A stretch of 64,000 nt of DNA, taken from the NCBI RefSeq assembly GCF_002286915.1, contig NZ_MVOG01000005.1:62001-126000 (forward strand). Reading direction: 5' to 3'. Both the position numbers and the translations under genes were made by a program. Under the pieces are notes generated by a model that saw only the letters and a list, made by a program, of their open reading frames with translations, was not told the origin of the DNA and ran no database searches. The stretch is from Bifidobacterium italicum (lineage in GTDB: Bacteria > Actinomycetota > Actinomycetes > Actinomycetales > Bifidobacteriaceae). Below, in pieces: positions 44,138-53,380 of the stretch; position 1 is the stretch's first letter, and every line of letters begins with the position of its first letter.

Positions 44138-44454
44138 GGGATGATATGCGCATCATCGTAGGCGGGCCATGCACCACTGTACGCGACCGCCCATATGGGA
44201 GAGAATCGCGAATCAGTTTGCCGGGCATTGCTCGTTTTCGAACACTTGGCGTTATTTGGATGAATCTGCGCTGAGGCGTCGAATTTCATGTTCCGGCCGG
44301 GCGTCGCATCGGCGCCTTATCGTTTGTCGATATTGCGTAGACGTCCCGCCGGAGCGTCGCTGGAACCAACCGTCCAAGCGATATGGGCGGTGACGATGAA
44401 CATTGCCATGCCGGTTACCGGATAGCCGCCTAGGCGTTCTGCGGGATTAATGGG

Positions 44455-44660
44455 ACGAAGCTGTCCGGCTTCAACAGGACGCCGTCAATGGGGAATCGGA
44501 ACACGAGCGCGATAGCGATCAGGCCGTCCGCGATATGGCCATGAAGGAGGCGCGGCCCCTCATGGGTGAGAAGGACGAGCCAGATTGCCCAAACTTCACG
44601 GCAGGGCGTGGGCCTTATGTCGCTCGGCTTGATCGTGCCGGTCGGTGCGCGGTCCCACAT
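44455..44660 (+). pseudogene. Decayed duplicate of the LacI 3' end
   Basis: The stretch reading MAMKEARPLMGEKDEP in one frame (from about 44535) corresponds to MAMKEALFLMGEGDEPGYPN of the intact LacI gene (43998-44125). The DNA is recognisably similar through CGTGGG...GATCGTGCCG. An upstream part (TCCGGCTTCAACAGGACGCC) resembles the GFDDMP segment. It has stops and no start. This indicates a partial duplication or a lost second LacI gene. The rest of the 44138-44900 gap shows no gene. Confidence 0.6.
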
Positions 44661-44788
44661 CGCTGATGCGGGAAGGACGTTCAAATTACGGGCAACCTCG
44701 CAAGAACTTCTTTCGGTTTTTGCAATGTCTTGTTTTCCAATGGTTGTTAACGCAAACTTTTCTCTGAGTACGTGGCGTGTCGAGGTTT

Positions 44789-44802
44789 TGTTCGCGCTAA
44801 CA
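44789..44802. promoter_or_regulatory. LacI-type operator candidate before the arabinose operon
   Basis: TGTTCGCGCTAACA is an inverted repeat (TGTT/AACA) with a CG-rich centre, as LacI-family sites have. A related TGTTAACGCAAAC lies at 44745-44757. They are 100-155 nt before the transporter start. A similar stretch, GTTCATGCGCTAAAGT, lies before the LacI gene near 42950. Confidence 0.35.
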
Positions 44803-44900
44803 TTCTTCATGTCAGCACATCTGAACCGAGGACTCACAAGCCGCGTAGAGGAGGCGGGTGACGTCGGTCGCAACTGTTCAAGCTGAGCGAAGGAGCGAAC

Positions 44901-46304
44901 ATGGACAACACGATTCCCGCTGCGCGGGAAACCAAGCGCGAAGGGTCGATGAAATACGTCGTCATCCTCGCGTTGAGCGCAGGTATGGCAGGTCTGCTGT
45001 ACGGATATGACACGGTCAGCATCTCCGGCGCCATCGAATTCCTCGCCGTGCATTACAATCTATCCGCCGCGATGCAGGGCCTCGTGATCTCATCGATCAT
45101 GATCGGCGGCGTGCTCGGCGTCGGCGTCTCGGGCTTCCTCGCCGACAAGATCGGCCGCCGCAAGGTGCTCCTCATCGGTGCGGCCTGCTTCTTCGTCTCG
45201 GCGCTTGTGTCCGCGTTCACCTACGATCCGACGTCCCTCATCATCACCCGTATCGTCGGCGGTGTCGGCATCGGCCTGGCGTCGGCGCTCGCGATCACCT
45301 ACATCACCGAATGCGCGCCGACGAAGTACCGCGGCACGTTGAGCTCCGCGTATCAGCTACTCACAATCATCGGCATCTTCCTGACGAACCTCATCAACTT
45401 CTTCATCGCGAACGCAGGCACACATCTGTGGGGCGAGAACACCGGCTGGCGTTGGATGCTCGGCATCGGCGCGATTCCCGCGGCGATCTTCTTCATCGCA
45501 TTGTTCCTGTCTCCGGAGAGCCCACGATTCCTGCTCCAGCAGGGCAAGACGAAGGAGGGCTTCGCGATCCTCGAACGCATCGGCGGCACCGATGACGCGA
45601 AGGCGCAGGTCGCCTCGATCGAGAAATCGCTCGAAGAGGAGCAGGGCTCCACGTTCCGTGACCTGTTCCGCCAGCCGCTGCTGCGCGCGCTGCTCGTCGG
45701 CATCTTCCTCGCGATCTTCAACCAGGCGGTCGGACAGAACACGATCTCCTATTACGGTCCGACGATGTTCGCGTCGATCGGTTTCGAGAACAACGGCGAA
45801 TTCATCGCATCGACCGTCGTCGGCGCCGTCGAGCTGCTGTTCACGTTCGTCGGCATGGCGCTCATCGACAAACTCGGGCGCAAGCCGCTCATGCAGTCGG
45901 GCGCGTTCCTGATGGGCGTCTTCGCGGTGCTCATGGCGCTCACCTACGGCATGCATTGGGACGGCATCTGGATGCTCATATTCGCATGCGGATTCATCGC
46001 CGCCTTCGCCTACTCGATGGGCCCGGTGACCTGGGTCATGATCCCGGAGCTGTTCCCGACCTATCTGCGCGGCCGCGCCGCCGGCATCTGCACCGTGTTC
46101 CTGTGGGGCGTCAACTTCTGCATTGGCCAGTTCACGCCGATGATGTTCGCCCATTGGGGCGGAGCGGGCATGTTTGCCTTCTTTGCGGCGCTTGATTTCA
46201 TCTGCTTCCTCGGCGTGACGGTCCTCGTTCCCGAGACGAAGGGCAAGAGCCTCGAGGAGATCGAGGACTACTGGAAGCTCAAGGCGGCCGGCAAGGCCAA
46301 ATGA
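44901..46304 (+). CDS. Sugar:H+ symporter (MFS sugar-porter family), probably L-arabinose
   Basis: This 467-aa protein has 12 membrane helices and the sugar-porter signatures GFLADKIGRRK, SPESPRFLLQQGK, DKLGRKPL and the C-terminal PETKGKSLEEIE. It is close in plan to AraE/XylE. It is the first gene of a run with the kinase, epimerase and isomerase of arabinose catabolism, so L-arabinose (or xylose) is the likely cargo. GAAGGAG lies 7 nt before the ATG. Confidence 0.9.
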   Translation: MDNTIPAARETKREGSMKYVVILALSAGMAGLLYGYDTVSISGAIEFLAVHYNLSAAMQGLVISSIMIGGVLGVGVSGFLADKIGRRKVLLIGAACFFVSALVSAFTYDPTSLIITRIVGGVGIGLASALAITYITECAPTKYRGTLSSAYQLLTIIGIFLTNLINFFIANAGTHLWGENTGWRWMLGIGAIPAAIFFIALFLSPESPRFLLQQGKTKEGFAILERIGGTDDAKAQVASIEKSLEEEQGSTFRDLFRQPLLRALLVGIFLAIFNQAVGQNTISYYGPTMFASIGFENNGEFIASTVVGAVELLFTFVGMALIDKLGRKPLMQSGAFLMGVFAVLMALTYGMHWDGIWMLIFACGFIAAFAYSMGPVTWVMIPELFPTYLRGRAAGICTVFLWGVNFCIGQFTPMMFAHWGGAGMFAFFAALDFICFLGVTVLVPETKGKSLEEIEDYWKLKAAGKAK

Positions 46305-46338
46305 GCGCACGGATCGGAATCGCAAAGGAGTAAGCATC

Positions 46339-47967
46339 ATGCAGCATAGGACGGACAGCAAGGACGCGGTCGCCGAGAAGATCCGCGATGGACGCACGTC
46401 GCTCGGCATCGAGTTCGGGTCGACGCGCATCAAGGCGGTGCTCATCGACGACGAGCGCAACACGATCGAGACCGGCGACTACGGATGGCAGTCGCATATG
46501 GTCGACGGTCTGTGGACGTATGACATCGACAAGATCTGGCGCGGGTTGCAGAGCGTCTACGCCGACGTCGCCGACCGCGTCGAAGCGGACTATGGGCTCA
46601 AGCTCACGCGCATCGGCCAGATCGGTTTCTCCGCGATGATGCATGGCTATCTTGCGTTCGACAAGGACGGTAAGCTGCTCGTGCCGTTCCGCACATGGCA
46701 GAACACGAACACGAGCGAGGCGCATGACCGCCTTTCACAGCTGTTCCAGTACAACATCCCCGAGCGCTGGTCGATCGCGCACCTGTACCAGGCGGTCCTC
46801 GACGGCGAGCCCCATGTGTCGTCGGTGTGCTACTTCACGACGCTCGCTGGCTACGTGCATTGGAAGCTTACGGGGCGCAAGGTCCTCGGCGTCGGCGACG
46901 CCTCCGGCATGTTCCCGATCGATCCGGAGACGAAGACCTACGAACGCGCGTTCATTGAACAGTTCGACGCGCTCCCCGAAGTCGCCGCACAGCCGTGGAA
47001 GCTTGAGAACCTGTTGCCCGAACCTCTTGTCGCGGGTGCACCCGCTGGCGTGCTCACGGCCGAAGGCGCCGCATTGCTCGACCCCTCGGGCGCCCTGCAG
47101 CCGGGCGTCGTGCTCGCGCCGCCGGAGGGCGACGCCGGAACGGGTATGGTCGCGACGAATGCGGTGCGCCGCCGCACCGGCAACGTCTCCGCAGGCACGT
47201 CGATCTTTGCGACCGTCGTACTCGAACACAAGCTGTCGGCGCTGCGGCCCGAAGTCGACCTCGTGACAACGCCCGCGGGCGATCTCGCCGGTATGAGCCA
47301 TGCGAACAACTTCACGTCCGATCTCAACGCATGGATCAGCCTGTTCCGTGAGTTCGCGCAGATCAACTGCTGCTCGATCGATGGGGCTGATCTGTATGGT
47401 GAACTGTTCCGTTGCGCAATTAGCGACGACGCCGATCCAGACGCCGGAGGGATGCTCGCCTACCCGTTCCGCACCGGCGAGTTCCTTGCTGGACTCGCCG
47501 AGGGGCGTCCGCTGTTCGTCCGCGAGCCGGAGGCGCGCTTCAACCTTGCGAACTTTATGCGTGCACAGCTCTTCGGCGCGTTCTCACCCGTCACGATCGG
47601 CATGAACGTCATGACGCAGGACGAGGGCGTGCAGATCGATTCGCTCGTTGGCCACGGCGGTATCTTCGCGACGCCGGTCGTCGCGCAGCGCATCCTCGCG
47701 GCCGCGTTCAATACGCCTATCCGCGTCATGACGACCGCATCTGAAGGGGGCGCGTGGGGCATGGCCGTGCTCGCTGACTATTTGCAGCATGCCGGAATGC
47801 CGCTCGCCGATTACCTTGACGATATCGTATTCGCCGACGCGCAGTCGGAGACCGAGGAGCCGGATCCGGTCGATGTCGACGGATTCCGCAGGTTCTTCGC
47901 GCGGTTCGTCGAGGCGCTCCCGGTTGAACGGGATGCGGTCGACCATATGCCGATAGGCGCGCGGTAA
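46339..47967 (+). CDS. araB: FGGY-family carbohydrate kinase (ribulokinase)
   Basis: This 542-aa FGGY kinase phosphorylates L-ribulose to L-ribulose 5-phosphate with ATP. The phosphate loop SLGIEFGSTRIKAVLIDDER is at residues 21-40, and the C-terminal signature region is VMTTASEGGAWGMAVLADY. It belongs to the actinobacterial ribulokinase-like group and is not close to E. coli AraB, so the substrate call rests on position between the arabinose transporter and araD/araA. AAAGGAG lies 9 nt before the ATG. Confidence 0.88.
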   Translation: MQHRTDSKDAVAEKIRDGRTSLGIEFGSTRIKAVLIDDERNTIETGDYGWQSHMVDGLWTYDIDKIWRGLQSVYADVADRVEADYGLKLTRIGQIGFSAMMHGYLAFDKDGKLLVPFRTWQNTNTSEAHDRLSQLFQYNIPERWSIAHLYQAVLDGEPHVSSVCYFTTLAGYVHWKLTGRKVLGVGDASGMFPIDPETKTYERAFIEQFDALPEVAAQPWKLENLLPEPLVAGAPAGVLTAEGAALLDPSGALQPGVVLAPPEGDAGTGMVATNAVRRRTGNVSAGTSIFATVVLEHKLSALRPEVDLVTTPAGDLAGMSHANNFTSDLNAWISLFREFAQINCCSIDGADLYGELFRCAISDDADPDAGGMLAYPFRTGEFLAGLAEGRPLFVREPEARFNLANFMRAQLFGAFSPVTIGMNVMTQDEGVQIDSLVGHGGIFATPVVAQRILAAAFNTPIRVMTTASEGGAWGMAVLADYLQHAGMPLADYLDDIVFADAQSETEEPDPVDVDGFRRFFARFVEALPVERDAVDHMPIGAR

Positions 47968-48040
47968 TCGTCTCGGCCTTTTCCCAAAAACGGCACCACC
48001 AGATAGCACATCCAGCAATCGAACATCGAAAGGAACAATT

Positions 48041-48733
48041 ATGGCAACGCTTGCGGATTACGGTCCCGAAGTACGCGCGGAAGTCAAGCAGGTACGCGAA
48101 GTGGTCGCGGCCCTGCACGAACAGCTCATCAAGTGGAACCTCGTCGTGTGGACGGCGGGCAACGTCTCACAACGGCTGCGCACGGCCGACCTCATGGTCA
48201 TCAAACCGTCGGGACTGCGGTACGAATACCTGACGCCAAGCTCGATGGTCGTGTGCGACCTCGATGGCAACGTCGTCGACGGTGCGGAATCGCCGTCGTC
48301 GGATACCGCGTCGCACGCGTACATCTACCGGCATATGCCGGACGTGTACGGCGTCGTGCACACGCACTCGACGTACGCGACCGCCTGGGCGGCGACGGGG
48401 CAGAACATCCCATGCGGCTTGACGATGATGGGCGATGAATTCGGCGGCGATGTGCCGGTCGGTCCGTTCCGTCTTATCGGATCCGAGGCGATCGGCGAAG
48501 GCGTCGTCGAAACGCTCAGGAAGTACCCGAAGTCACCTGCGGTGCTCATGCAGAATCACGGGCCGTTCACCATCGGCAAGGATGCAGAGGCGGCCGTCAA
48601 GGCAGCCGCGATGACCGAGGAAGTCGCACATACGATGTGGGCGGCCCGGCAGATCGGCGACATCATCCCGATCGCGCAGGCGGACATCGACAAGCTCAAT
48701 GACCGGTACCAGAACGTGTACGGACAGCACTGA
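48041..48733 (+). CDS. araD: L-ribulose-5-phosphate 4-epimerase
   Basis: This 230-aa class II aldolase/epimerase converts L-ribulose 5-phosphate to D-xylulose 5-phosphate, which enters the bifid shunt through phosphoketolase. Zinc ligands are His107 and His109 (VVHTHSTYATAW) and His173 (MQNHGPF). The substrate loop is NVSQR (residues 41-45). GAAAGGAAC lies 6 nt before the ATG. It is the third gene of the arabinose run. Confidence 0.95.
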   Translation: MATLADYGPEVRAEVKQVREVVAALHEQLIKWNLVVWTAGNVSQRLRTADLMVIKPSGLRYEYLTPSSMVVCDLDGNVVDGAESPSSDTASHAYIYRHMPDVYGVVHTHSTYATAWAATGQNIPCGLTMMGDEFGGDVPVGPFRLIGSEAIGEGVVETLRKYPKSPAVLMQNHGPFTIGKDAEAAVKAAAMTEEVAHTMWAARQIGDIIPIAQADIDKLNDRYQNVYGQH

Positions 48734-48745
48734 GCGAACCGTTCC

Positions 48746-48830
48746 CTGTGGATATCCATTCCCCGAGGATATCCACAGCGCAATCCACAACCATGCACAG
48801 TGCGCTGCGGAAATCCCCAATCAATCCACA
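48746..48830. repeat. Hairpin and DnaA-box-like repeats between araD and araA
   Basis: CTGTGGATATCC (48746-48757) and its exact complement (48767-48778) form a 12-bp stem with a 9-nt loop. Each arm contains ATATCCACA, one base from the DnaA box TTATCCACA. Two more CAATCCACA copies follow at 48781-48789 and 48822-48830. The stem may tune araA expression; a DnaA role is speculative. Confidence 0.5.
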
Positions 48831-48871
48831 ACAACAACCAACCCAACATCACAGTGAAGTGAGGAAACACC

Positions 48872-50389
48872 ATGGCAATGGAGAACCCATTCGAAGGCAA
48901 GGAAATCTGGTTCGGCGTCGGCTCGCAGGACCTGTACGGCGAGGAAGCGCTGCGTCAGGTCGCGCAGCAGTCGACCGAAATCGTCGACGCGCTCAACGCG
49001 AGCGGCCGCATCCCCGTCAAGCTCGTGCTCAAGCCAACGCTGAAATCATCGGATGGTGTGCGCCGCTTCATGGTCGACGCCTCCGCTGACGACAACTGCA
49101 TCGGCGTCATCACATGGATGCACACGTTCTCGCCGGCGAAGATGTGGATCCGCGGTCTCGAAGCGCTCAAGAAGCCGCTCCTGCAGCTCAATACGCAGCA
49201 CCATTTCGAGATCCCGTGGAACACGATCGACATGGACTTCATGAACCTCAACCAGGCCGCGCACGGCGACCGTGAATACGGGTACATCGTCACGCGCCTC
49301 GGCATCCCGCGCAAGATCGTCGTCGGCCACTACACCGACCCCGCGGTCGCCGACAAGATCGGCGTGTGGGCACGCGCATGCGCCGGTTGGCAGGCTTCGA
49401 ACACGATGAACGTGATGCGTTGGGGCGACAACATGCGCAATGTGGCCGTGACCGAAGGCGACAAGACCGAGGCCGAGCGCGTGTTCGGCGCCTCGATCAA
49501 CACCTGGGCCGTCAACGAGCTCGTCGCCGCCTATGACGCGGTCAAGGAGGGTCAGGTCAAGGACCTCATCGAGGACTACAAGGCGAAGTACGAGATCGCG
49601 CCCGAGCTGCTCGACAAGGACTATGATTCGCTGTTCATCGCCGCGCGCGAGGAGTGCGCGATGGTGAACATGATGCGCGCCAACAACTGCACGGCCGGCG
49701 TCGACAACTTCGAGGACCTGGGCGCCCTGCCGCAGCTGCCTGGTGTGGGTCCGCAGCGTTTCCCGTCCGAATACGGCTGGGGCTTCTCCGCCGAAGGCGA
49801 CTGGAAGACGGCGGTGCTCGTGCGCATCGGAGCCGTCATGGGCTACGGCCTCGACGGTGGCGCGTCGCTCATGGAGGACTACTCCTACAACTTCACCCCG
49901 GGCAACGAGATGATCATGGGGTCGCACATGCTCGAAGTCTCGCCGTCGGTCGGCACGATCGCCAAGCCTCGTCTGGAGATCCATCCGCTCGGCATCGGCG
50001 GCAAGGCCGACCCCGTGCGTCTCGTGTTCACCGTGGCGCCGAAGCAGGATGCGGTCGTCGTGTCGCTTGCCGACGTTCGTACTCGATTCCGCATGCTGAT
50101 GAACGTCGTCGACGTCGTCAAACCGCTCGGTTCTCTCGACAAGCTGCCGTGCGCGCGTGCGCTGTGGAAGCCCGAGCCGAGTCTGGAAGTCTCCGCCGAA
50201 TGCTGGCTGCGCGCGGGCGGTTCGCACCACACATGCATGACCACCTCGGTCGGCCGTGAGGCATGGGAGGACTTCGCGCGCATCGCCGGCGTGGAGCTCG
50301 CCACCATCGATGCCGAGACCACGCCCCGCGCATTCGCGCGCGAACTCGAGATCGAGGACATGTACCACGAACTCGCGAACCGCCACTGA
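48872..50389 (+). CDS. araA: L-arabinose isomerase
   Basis: This 505-aa enzyme converts L-arabinose to L-ribulose. The N-terminus KEIWFGVGSQDLYGEEAL is diagnostic. Metal and catalytic residues are Glu308 (SAEGDWK), Glu335 (MEDYSY), His352 (GSHMLEV) and a C-terminal His in GSHHTCMTT. It is the last gene of the arabinose operon and is followed by an intrinsic-type terminator. GTGAGGAAA lies upstream of the ATG. Confidence 0.97.
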   Translation: MAMENPFEGKEIWFGVGSQDLYGEEALRQVAQQSTEIVDALNASGRIPVKLVLKPTLKSSDGVRRFMVDASADDNCIGVITWMHTFSPAKMWIRGLEALKKPLLQLNTQHHFEIPWNTIDMDFMNLNQAAHGDREYGYIVTRLGIPRKIVVGHYTDPAVADKIGVWARACAGWQASNTMNVMRWGDNMRNVAVTEGDKTEAERVFGASINTWAVNELVAAYDAVKEGQVKDLIEDYKAKYEIAPELLDKDYDSLFIAAREECAMVNMMRANNCTAGVDNFEDLGALPQLPGVGPQRFPSEYGWGFSAEGDWKTAVLVRIGAVMGYGLDGGASLMEDYSYNFTPGNEMIMGSHMLEVSPSVGTIAKPRLEIHPLGIGGKADPVRLVFTVAPKQDAVVVSLADVRTRFRMLMNVVDVVKPLGSLDKLPCARALWKPEPSLEVSAECWLRAGGSHHTCMTTSVGREAWEDFARIAGVELATIDAETTPRAFARELEIEDMYHELANRH

Positions 50390-50451
50390 CCAATCATCAG
50401 TGGTATCGATAATCAAATAACTGAACTCCTTTCCTCTCCTTCCTTCCCCTC

Positions 50452-50496
50452 GGCGGTGCGCCGACGTCCACAACGGGCGTCGGCGCACCGCCTTTT
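50452..50496 (+). terminator. Rho-independent terminator after araA
   Basis: GGCGGTGCGCCGACG pairs perfectly with CGTCGGCGCACCGCC across an 11-nt loop and is followed by TTTT. It lies 62 nt past the araA stop. Confidence 0.8.
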
Positions 50497-50590
50497 CCCG
50501 TACACGGGAGCTTCGTATGCGGTGCTAGCATCGGCAGATAGAGAAACGACAAAACGAACCACCGACGGACCATCCACAGAAAGGCGCGCC

Positions 50591-51454
50591 ATGGGCACCC
50601 ACAGCGAACAGCATCCAGACATCCCCCTCATCACACTGCACGACGGTACGCGGATTCCGCAGATCGGTCTCGGTGTGCTGCGCATCGACGACGAAGGTGT
50701 CGTACCCGTCGTCGAATCGGCGTTGGAAGTCGGCTACCGTCACATCGACGGCGCCGCCGGCTACAACAATGAGAAGGGCGTCGGGCGCGCGCTCGCCGCG
50801 ACCGGATACAACACGGGCGAGCAACGCGCGTCGTTGTGGATGACGACGAAACTACGCGATTCCGAACAGGGATACGATTCCGCGATGCGCGCGTTCGATC
50901 GGTCTCTTGAGCTGCTGCAGCTCGACTACGTGGACATGTACATGATCCACTGGCCGACGCCGTTCGACTGGCGTAGCGGCGAGACGTGGAAGGCGTTCCG
51001 CGCACTGCGTGACGAAGGACGTGTGCGCACGCTCGGCGTCTGCAATTTCATGCCCGAGCACCTCGACCGGCTGTTCGACGAAACGGGGGAGTACCCGACC
51101 GTCAACCAGATCGAACTGCACCCCACATGGCAGCAACGTGACGTCGTCGCGTACTGCCGCACCCACGGTATCGCGGTGGAGGCGTATTCGCCGATGGCGC
51201 GCGGCGCCGACCTTGCGAACGGCGTCGTCGAGCGCATCGCCGCCGCGCACGGCGTGACGCCCGCGCAGGTCATTCTGCGCTGGCATATCGAAAATGGGAC
51301 GATCATCATTCCGAAATCGGTGCACGCCGAACGCCAACGTGAGAACCTCGATTTGTTCGGCTTTGCACTCACGCCCGAAGAACACGCGCAGATCGATGCG
51401 CTCGACGGCCCGACGCGCGCCGGCCACGACCCGATGACGTTCACGTATGCGTGA
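50591..51454 (+). CDS. Aldo-keto reductase
   Basis: This 287-aa AKR has the catalytic tetrad Asp53, Tyr58, Lys87 and His120 (YMIHWP). The family signatures are LEVGYRHIDGAAGY and IIIPKSVHAERQREN. It resembles the other AKR at 29476 but is clearly divergent. The start ATG 50591 is preceded by AAAGG; longer frames upstream have no ribosome site. It is a single gene after the arabinose operon. A CTTTGGGT repeat lies right after the stop. Confidence 0.9.
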   Translation: MGTHSEQHPDIPLITLHDGTRIPQIGLGVLRIDDEGVVPVVESALEVGYRHIDGAAGYNNEKGVGRALAATGYNTGEQRASLWMTTKLRDSEQGYDSAMRAFDRSLELLQLDYVDMYMIHWPTPFDWRSGETWKAFRALRDEGRVRTLGVCNFMPEHLDRLFDETGEYPTVNQIELHPTWQQRDVVAYCRTHGIAVEAYSPMARGADLANGVVERIAAAHGVTPAQVILRWHIENGTIIIPKSVHAERQRENLDLFGFALTPEEHAQIDALDGPTRAGHDPMTFTYA

Positions 51455-51461
51455 GCGGAGG

Positions 51462-51550
51462 GTATCTTGACATCTTTGGGTGCCACGTGAGCGCTCTGTG
51501 CGCGTTTTCGGCGCAAAAAGACGAACAGTTGGGGATCTTTGGGTGTTTTG
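51462..51550. repeat. CTTTGGGT-family repeat, partial copy
   Basis: TATCTTGACATCTTTGGGTG starts 8 nt after the aldo-keto reductase stop, and a second GGATCTTTGGGTGTTTTGAA follows at about 51530-51549 in the same orientation. The complementary closing arm is missing. The element runs into the LacI remnant, which suggests that the deletion of that gene's 5' part also removed half of the repeat. Confidence 0.6.
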
Positions 51551-51566
51551 AACTGCGGTCCGCCGT

Positions 51567-51993
51567 CTGGATGGGTTCCGTGATGCGATGGACAGCGCGA
51601 AGGTGCCGATAGACCCCGATCTTGTATCTGCGGGGGATTTCCGTTTCGAGGACGGTCAGGAACATGGGCGCCGTCTTTGCGCGTTGGAATCCCCTCCAAC
51701 GGCGGTCTTCGCGGCGAGTGACATGCAGGCCGCAAGGGTCTACCGTGCTGCGTGGGAGGCGGGTCTGCAGATACCGCACGATCTCTCGGTCGTCGGGTTC
51801 GATGATCTGCCGACAAGCGAGCTATTGCTGCCGCCGTTGACGACCGTGCACCATGCGGCCCGGGGGAAATGGCCAGATTCGGCGCCATTTCACTGATGTC
51901 GATGATTGAGGGGCGTACCGCCCTGCCTGAGCATGTGGAGTTGATGACGCATCTCGTGAAACGCGCGAGCGTGGCGGTTCCCTCCGCGCGCTG
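51567..51993 (+). pseudogene. LacI-family regulator remnant (ligand domain only, frameshifted)
   Basis: From about 51567 the frame reads like the C-terminal half of a LacI protein: LDGFRDAMDSAKVPIDPDLV, FAASDMQAARVYRAAWEAGL, SVVGFDDLP and LPPLTTVHH. Near 51865 a frameshift occurs. The expected ending (ARFGAISLMSMIEGRTALPE... to SVAVPSAR) continues in another frame to the TGA at 51991. The DNA-binding headpiece and first 150 or so residues are absent. Confidence 0.75.
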
Positions 51994-52012
51994 ACGCACA
52001 TCGCTCATCTCA

Positions 52013-53263
52013 CTACTCCGGCAGTGCGCCCGCATAGACGAACGTGAGCGGACGCCGCTTCGTGAACTCGATCAGTTCGAGGCGCTCAAGTTCATCCACG
52101 GCTTTGCGTGCGCTTTGTTTGGATAGGTTCAAATACTGTGCGGCATCATCGAGTGTCATGCCGCCCGTCGTGCCGAACGCTGCTCCCTGCATAAGGGCGT
52201 ACAGTGTCCGCCGCGCATGATCGGACATATCGTGCTCGCGCGCGATGTCATCGCACTGTGTGCTGAGCGCGCTCAAACGGTTCAACCGCTGTGTCAGCTG
52301 CTCGATGAGTGCGTGTTGCGCCTGCGCTATGCAGTCGAGCAGCATCTGGATGAAGAACGTGAGTTCGCCGTGGTTGAGTGGTTGTTCCACGCTACCGAAC
52401 GCCTTGTAGTACCGCTGCCGGTTGTCGGCGATCGTGCGCGACAACGAAAGCACGGTCGGCAGCGTGAGCGTGGACTGCAGATTCAGTGCGAGCAGATAGC
52501 GGCCTATGCGGCCGTTGCCATCGTAGAACGGATGTGTGTATTCGAACAGGAAATGCGCGGCCGCGGCAGCCAGAACCGGTGGCATCTGTTCGGACTTCAT
52601 CAAGGTGAGCATTTGGGTGAGCAGCTCATCGATGCGGCTTTCGGTATGTGCGCCGGTATGCACGACCCGTTCGCCGGCGCCGATGATATCCACGTCGTCT
52701 TTGCGGAACCGTTCACCATCGGGGCGGTCTTCGTCGGCGATCTCATCGCCTATGACATCGTCGTAGATCGCACGTAAGTCGTCAAGTGTCTGCGGCAGTC
52801 GCACATGTTCATCGGTCAGGCCAAGGTAGAGTCGGGCGAACCCCGTGAACCGCACGGTGCGGTAAGGGTCGCGGGGTGCGGGCGGCACGGTGTGCCCGAT
52901 TTCGTGTTGCGCCGTTTCGACGGCGTCCTGTACCTCTTTGCGTGTGCTGCGTACCCCTTCGATGTCGTTCGTCGAAAGGATTTCCTCACTGATCGCATGG
53001 AGGATGTAGTTGTGTTTCATGATGCGCGGGATGCCGTTCCACAACACCGCGATCGAACGCTCCCGCACAAGCACACCGTTGAGTTGACATATGAGTTCGC
53101 GCGGCATACCGACGAACAATTCCCCCAGTTTCGTCGTGATTCCGGTGCGGAATGTGGAATCCGCGGTCAAGCGTGCTTGGGCGAGCTCTTCGAGATGTGC
53201 GTCGCGAGCTGTGGACGTATCCATGTGGAACAACGTGGCGAGTGGTCGGTACTCATCTGCCAT
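52013..53263 (-). CDS. Fic-family protein with TxxxEG inhibitory helix and C-terminal winged helix
   Basis: This 416-aa protein has an N-terminal helix with STNDIEG near residue 99 (the class II inhibitory motif, T-x3-E-G). The Fic core has the active loop HPFYDGNGRIGRY from about His244. A C-terminal winged-helix region (MTLDDAAQYLNLSKQSARKAVDELERL) follows. The start is ATG 53263, with AAGGGG 8 nt upstream; the ATG-like start at 53302 is less likely. The Arg in the usual GNGRxxR loop is kept, so it is probably active once inhibition is relieved. Upstream are two palindromes of about 30 bp, probably autoregulatory sites. Confidence 0.9.
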   Translation of the reverse strand: MADEYRPLATLFHMDTSTARDAHLEELAQARLTADSTFRTGITTKLGELFVGMPRELICQLNGVLVRERSIAVLWNGIPRIMKHNYILHAISEEILSTNDIEGVRSTRKEVQDAVETAQHEIGHTVPPAPRDPYRTVRFTGFARLYLGLTDEHVRLPQTLDDLRAIYDDVIGDEIADEDRPDGERFRKDDVDIIGAGERVVHTGAHTESRIDELLTQMLTLMKSEQMPPVLAAAAAHFLFEYTHPFYDGNGRIGRYLLALNLQSTLTLPTVLSLSRTIADNRQRYYKAFGSVEQPLNHGELTFFIQMLLDCIAQAQHALIEQLTQRLNRLSALSTQCDDIAREHDMSDHARRTLYALMQGAAFGTTGGMTLDDAAQYLNLSKQSARKAVDELERLELIEFTKRRPLTFVYAGALPE

Positions 53264-53320
53264 CTGACGCCCCTTATGGATACTACGTGGTAATAGGAGC
53301 ATTCTACTGCATGCTGAGGC

Positions 53321-53349
53321 TTCTTATTGATACAAACTATCAATAAGAA
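53321..53349. promoter_or_regulatory. Palindromic operator before the third fic gene, site 1
   Basis: TTCTTATTGATA, 5 nt, TATCAATAAGAA is an interrupted palindrome. Its centre is the exact reverse complement of the one at 53381-53415. It lies about 60 nt before the Fic start codon. Confidence 0.65.
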
Positions 53350-53380
53350 CACGCGATATGCAGTGTATCGACGATGTTGA

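Noticed and set aside
44256-44300. Sequence resembling one arm of the TATCTGCG element (AATCTGCGCTGAGG)
   Set aside because: No complementary arm lies nearby. It could be a fragment, but one short arm is not enough to call an element.
48746-48830. Chromosome replication origin
   Set aside because: The DnaA-like boxes are few and imperfect, there is no dnaA/dnaN neighbour and no AT-rich unwinding region, and the site is inside an operon.
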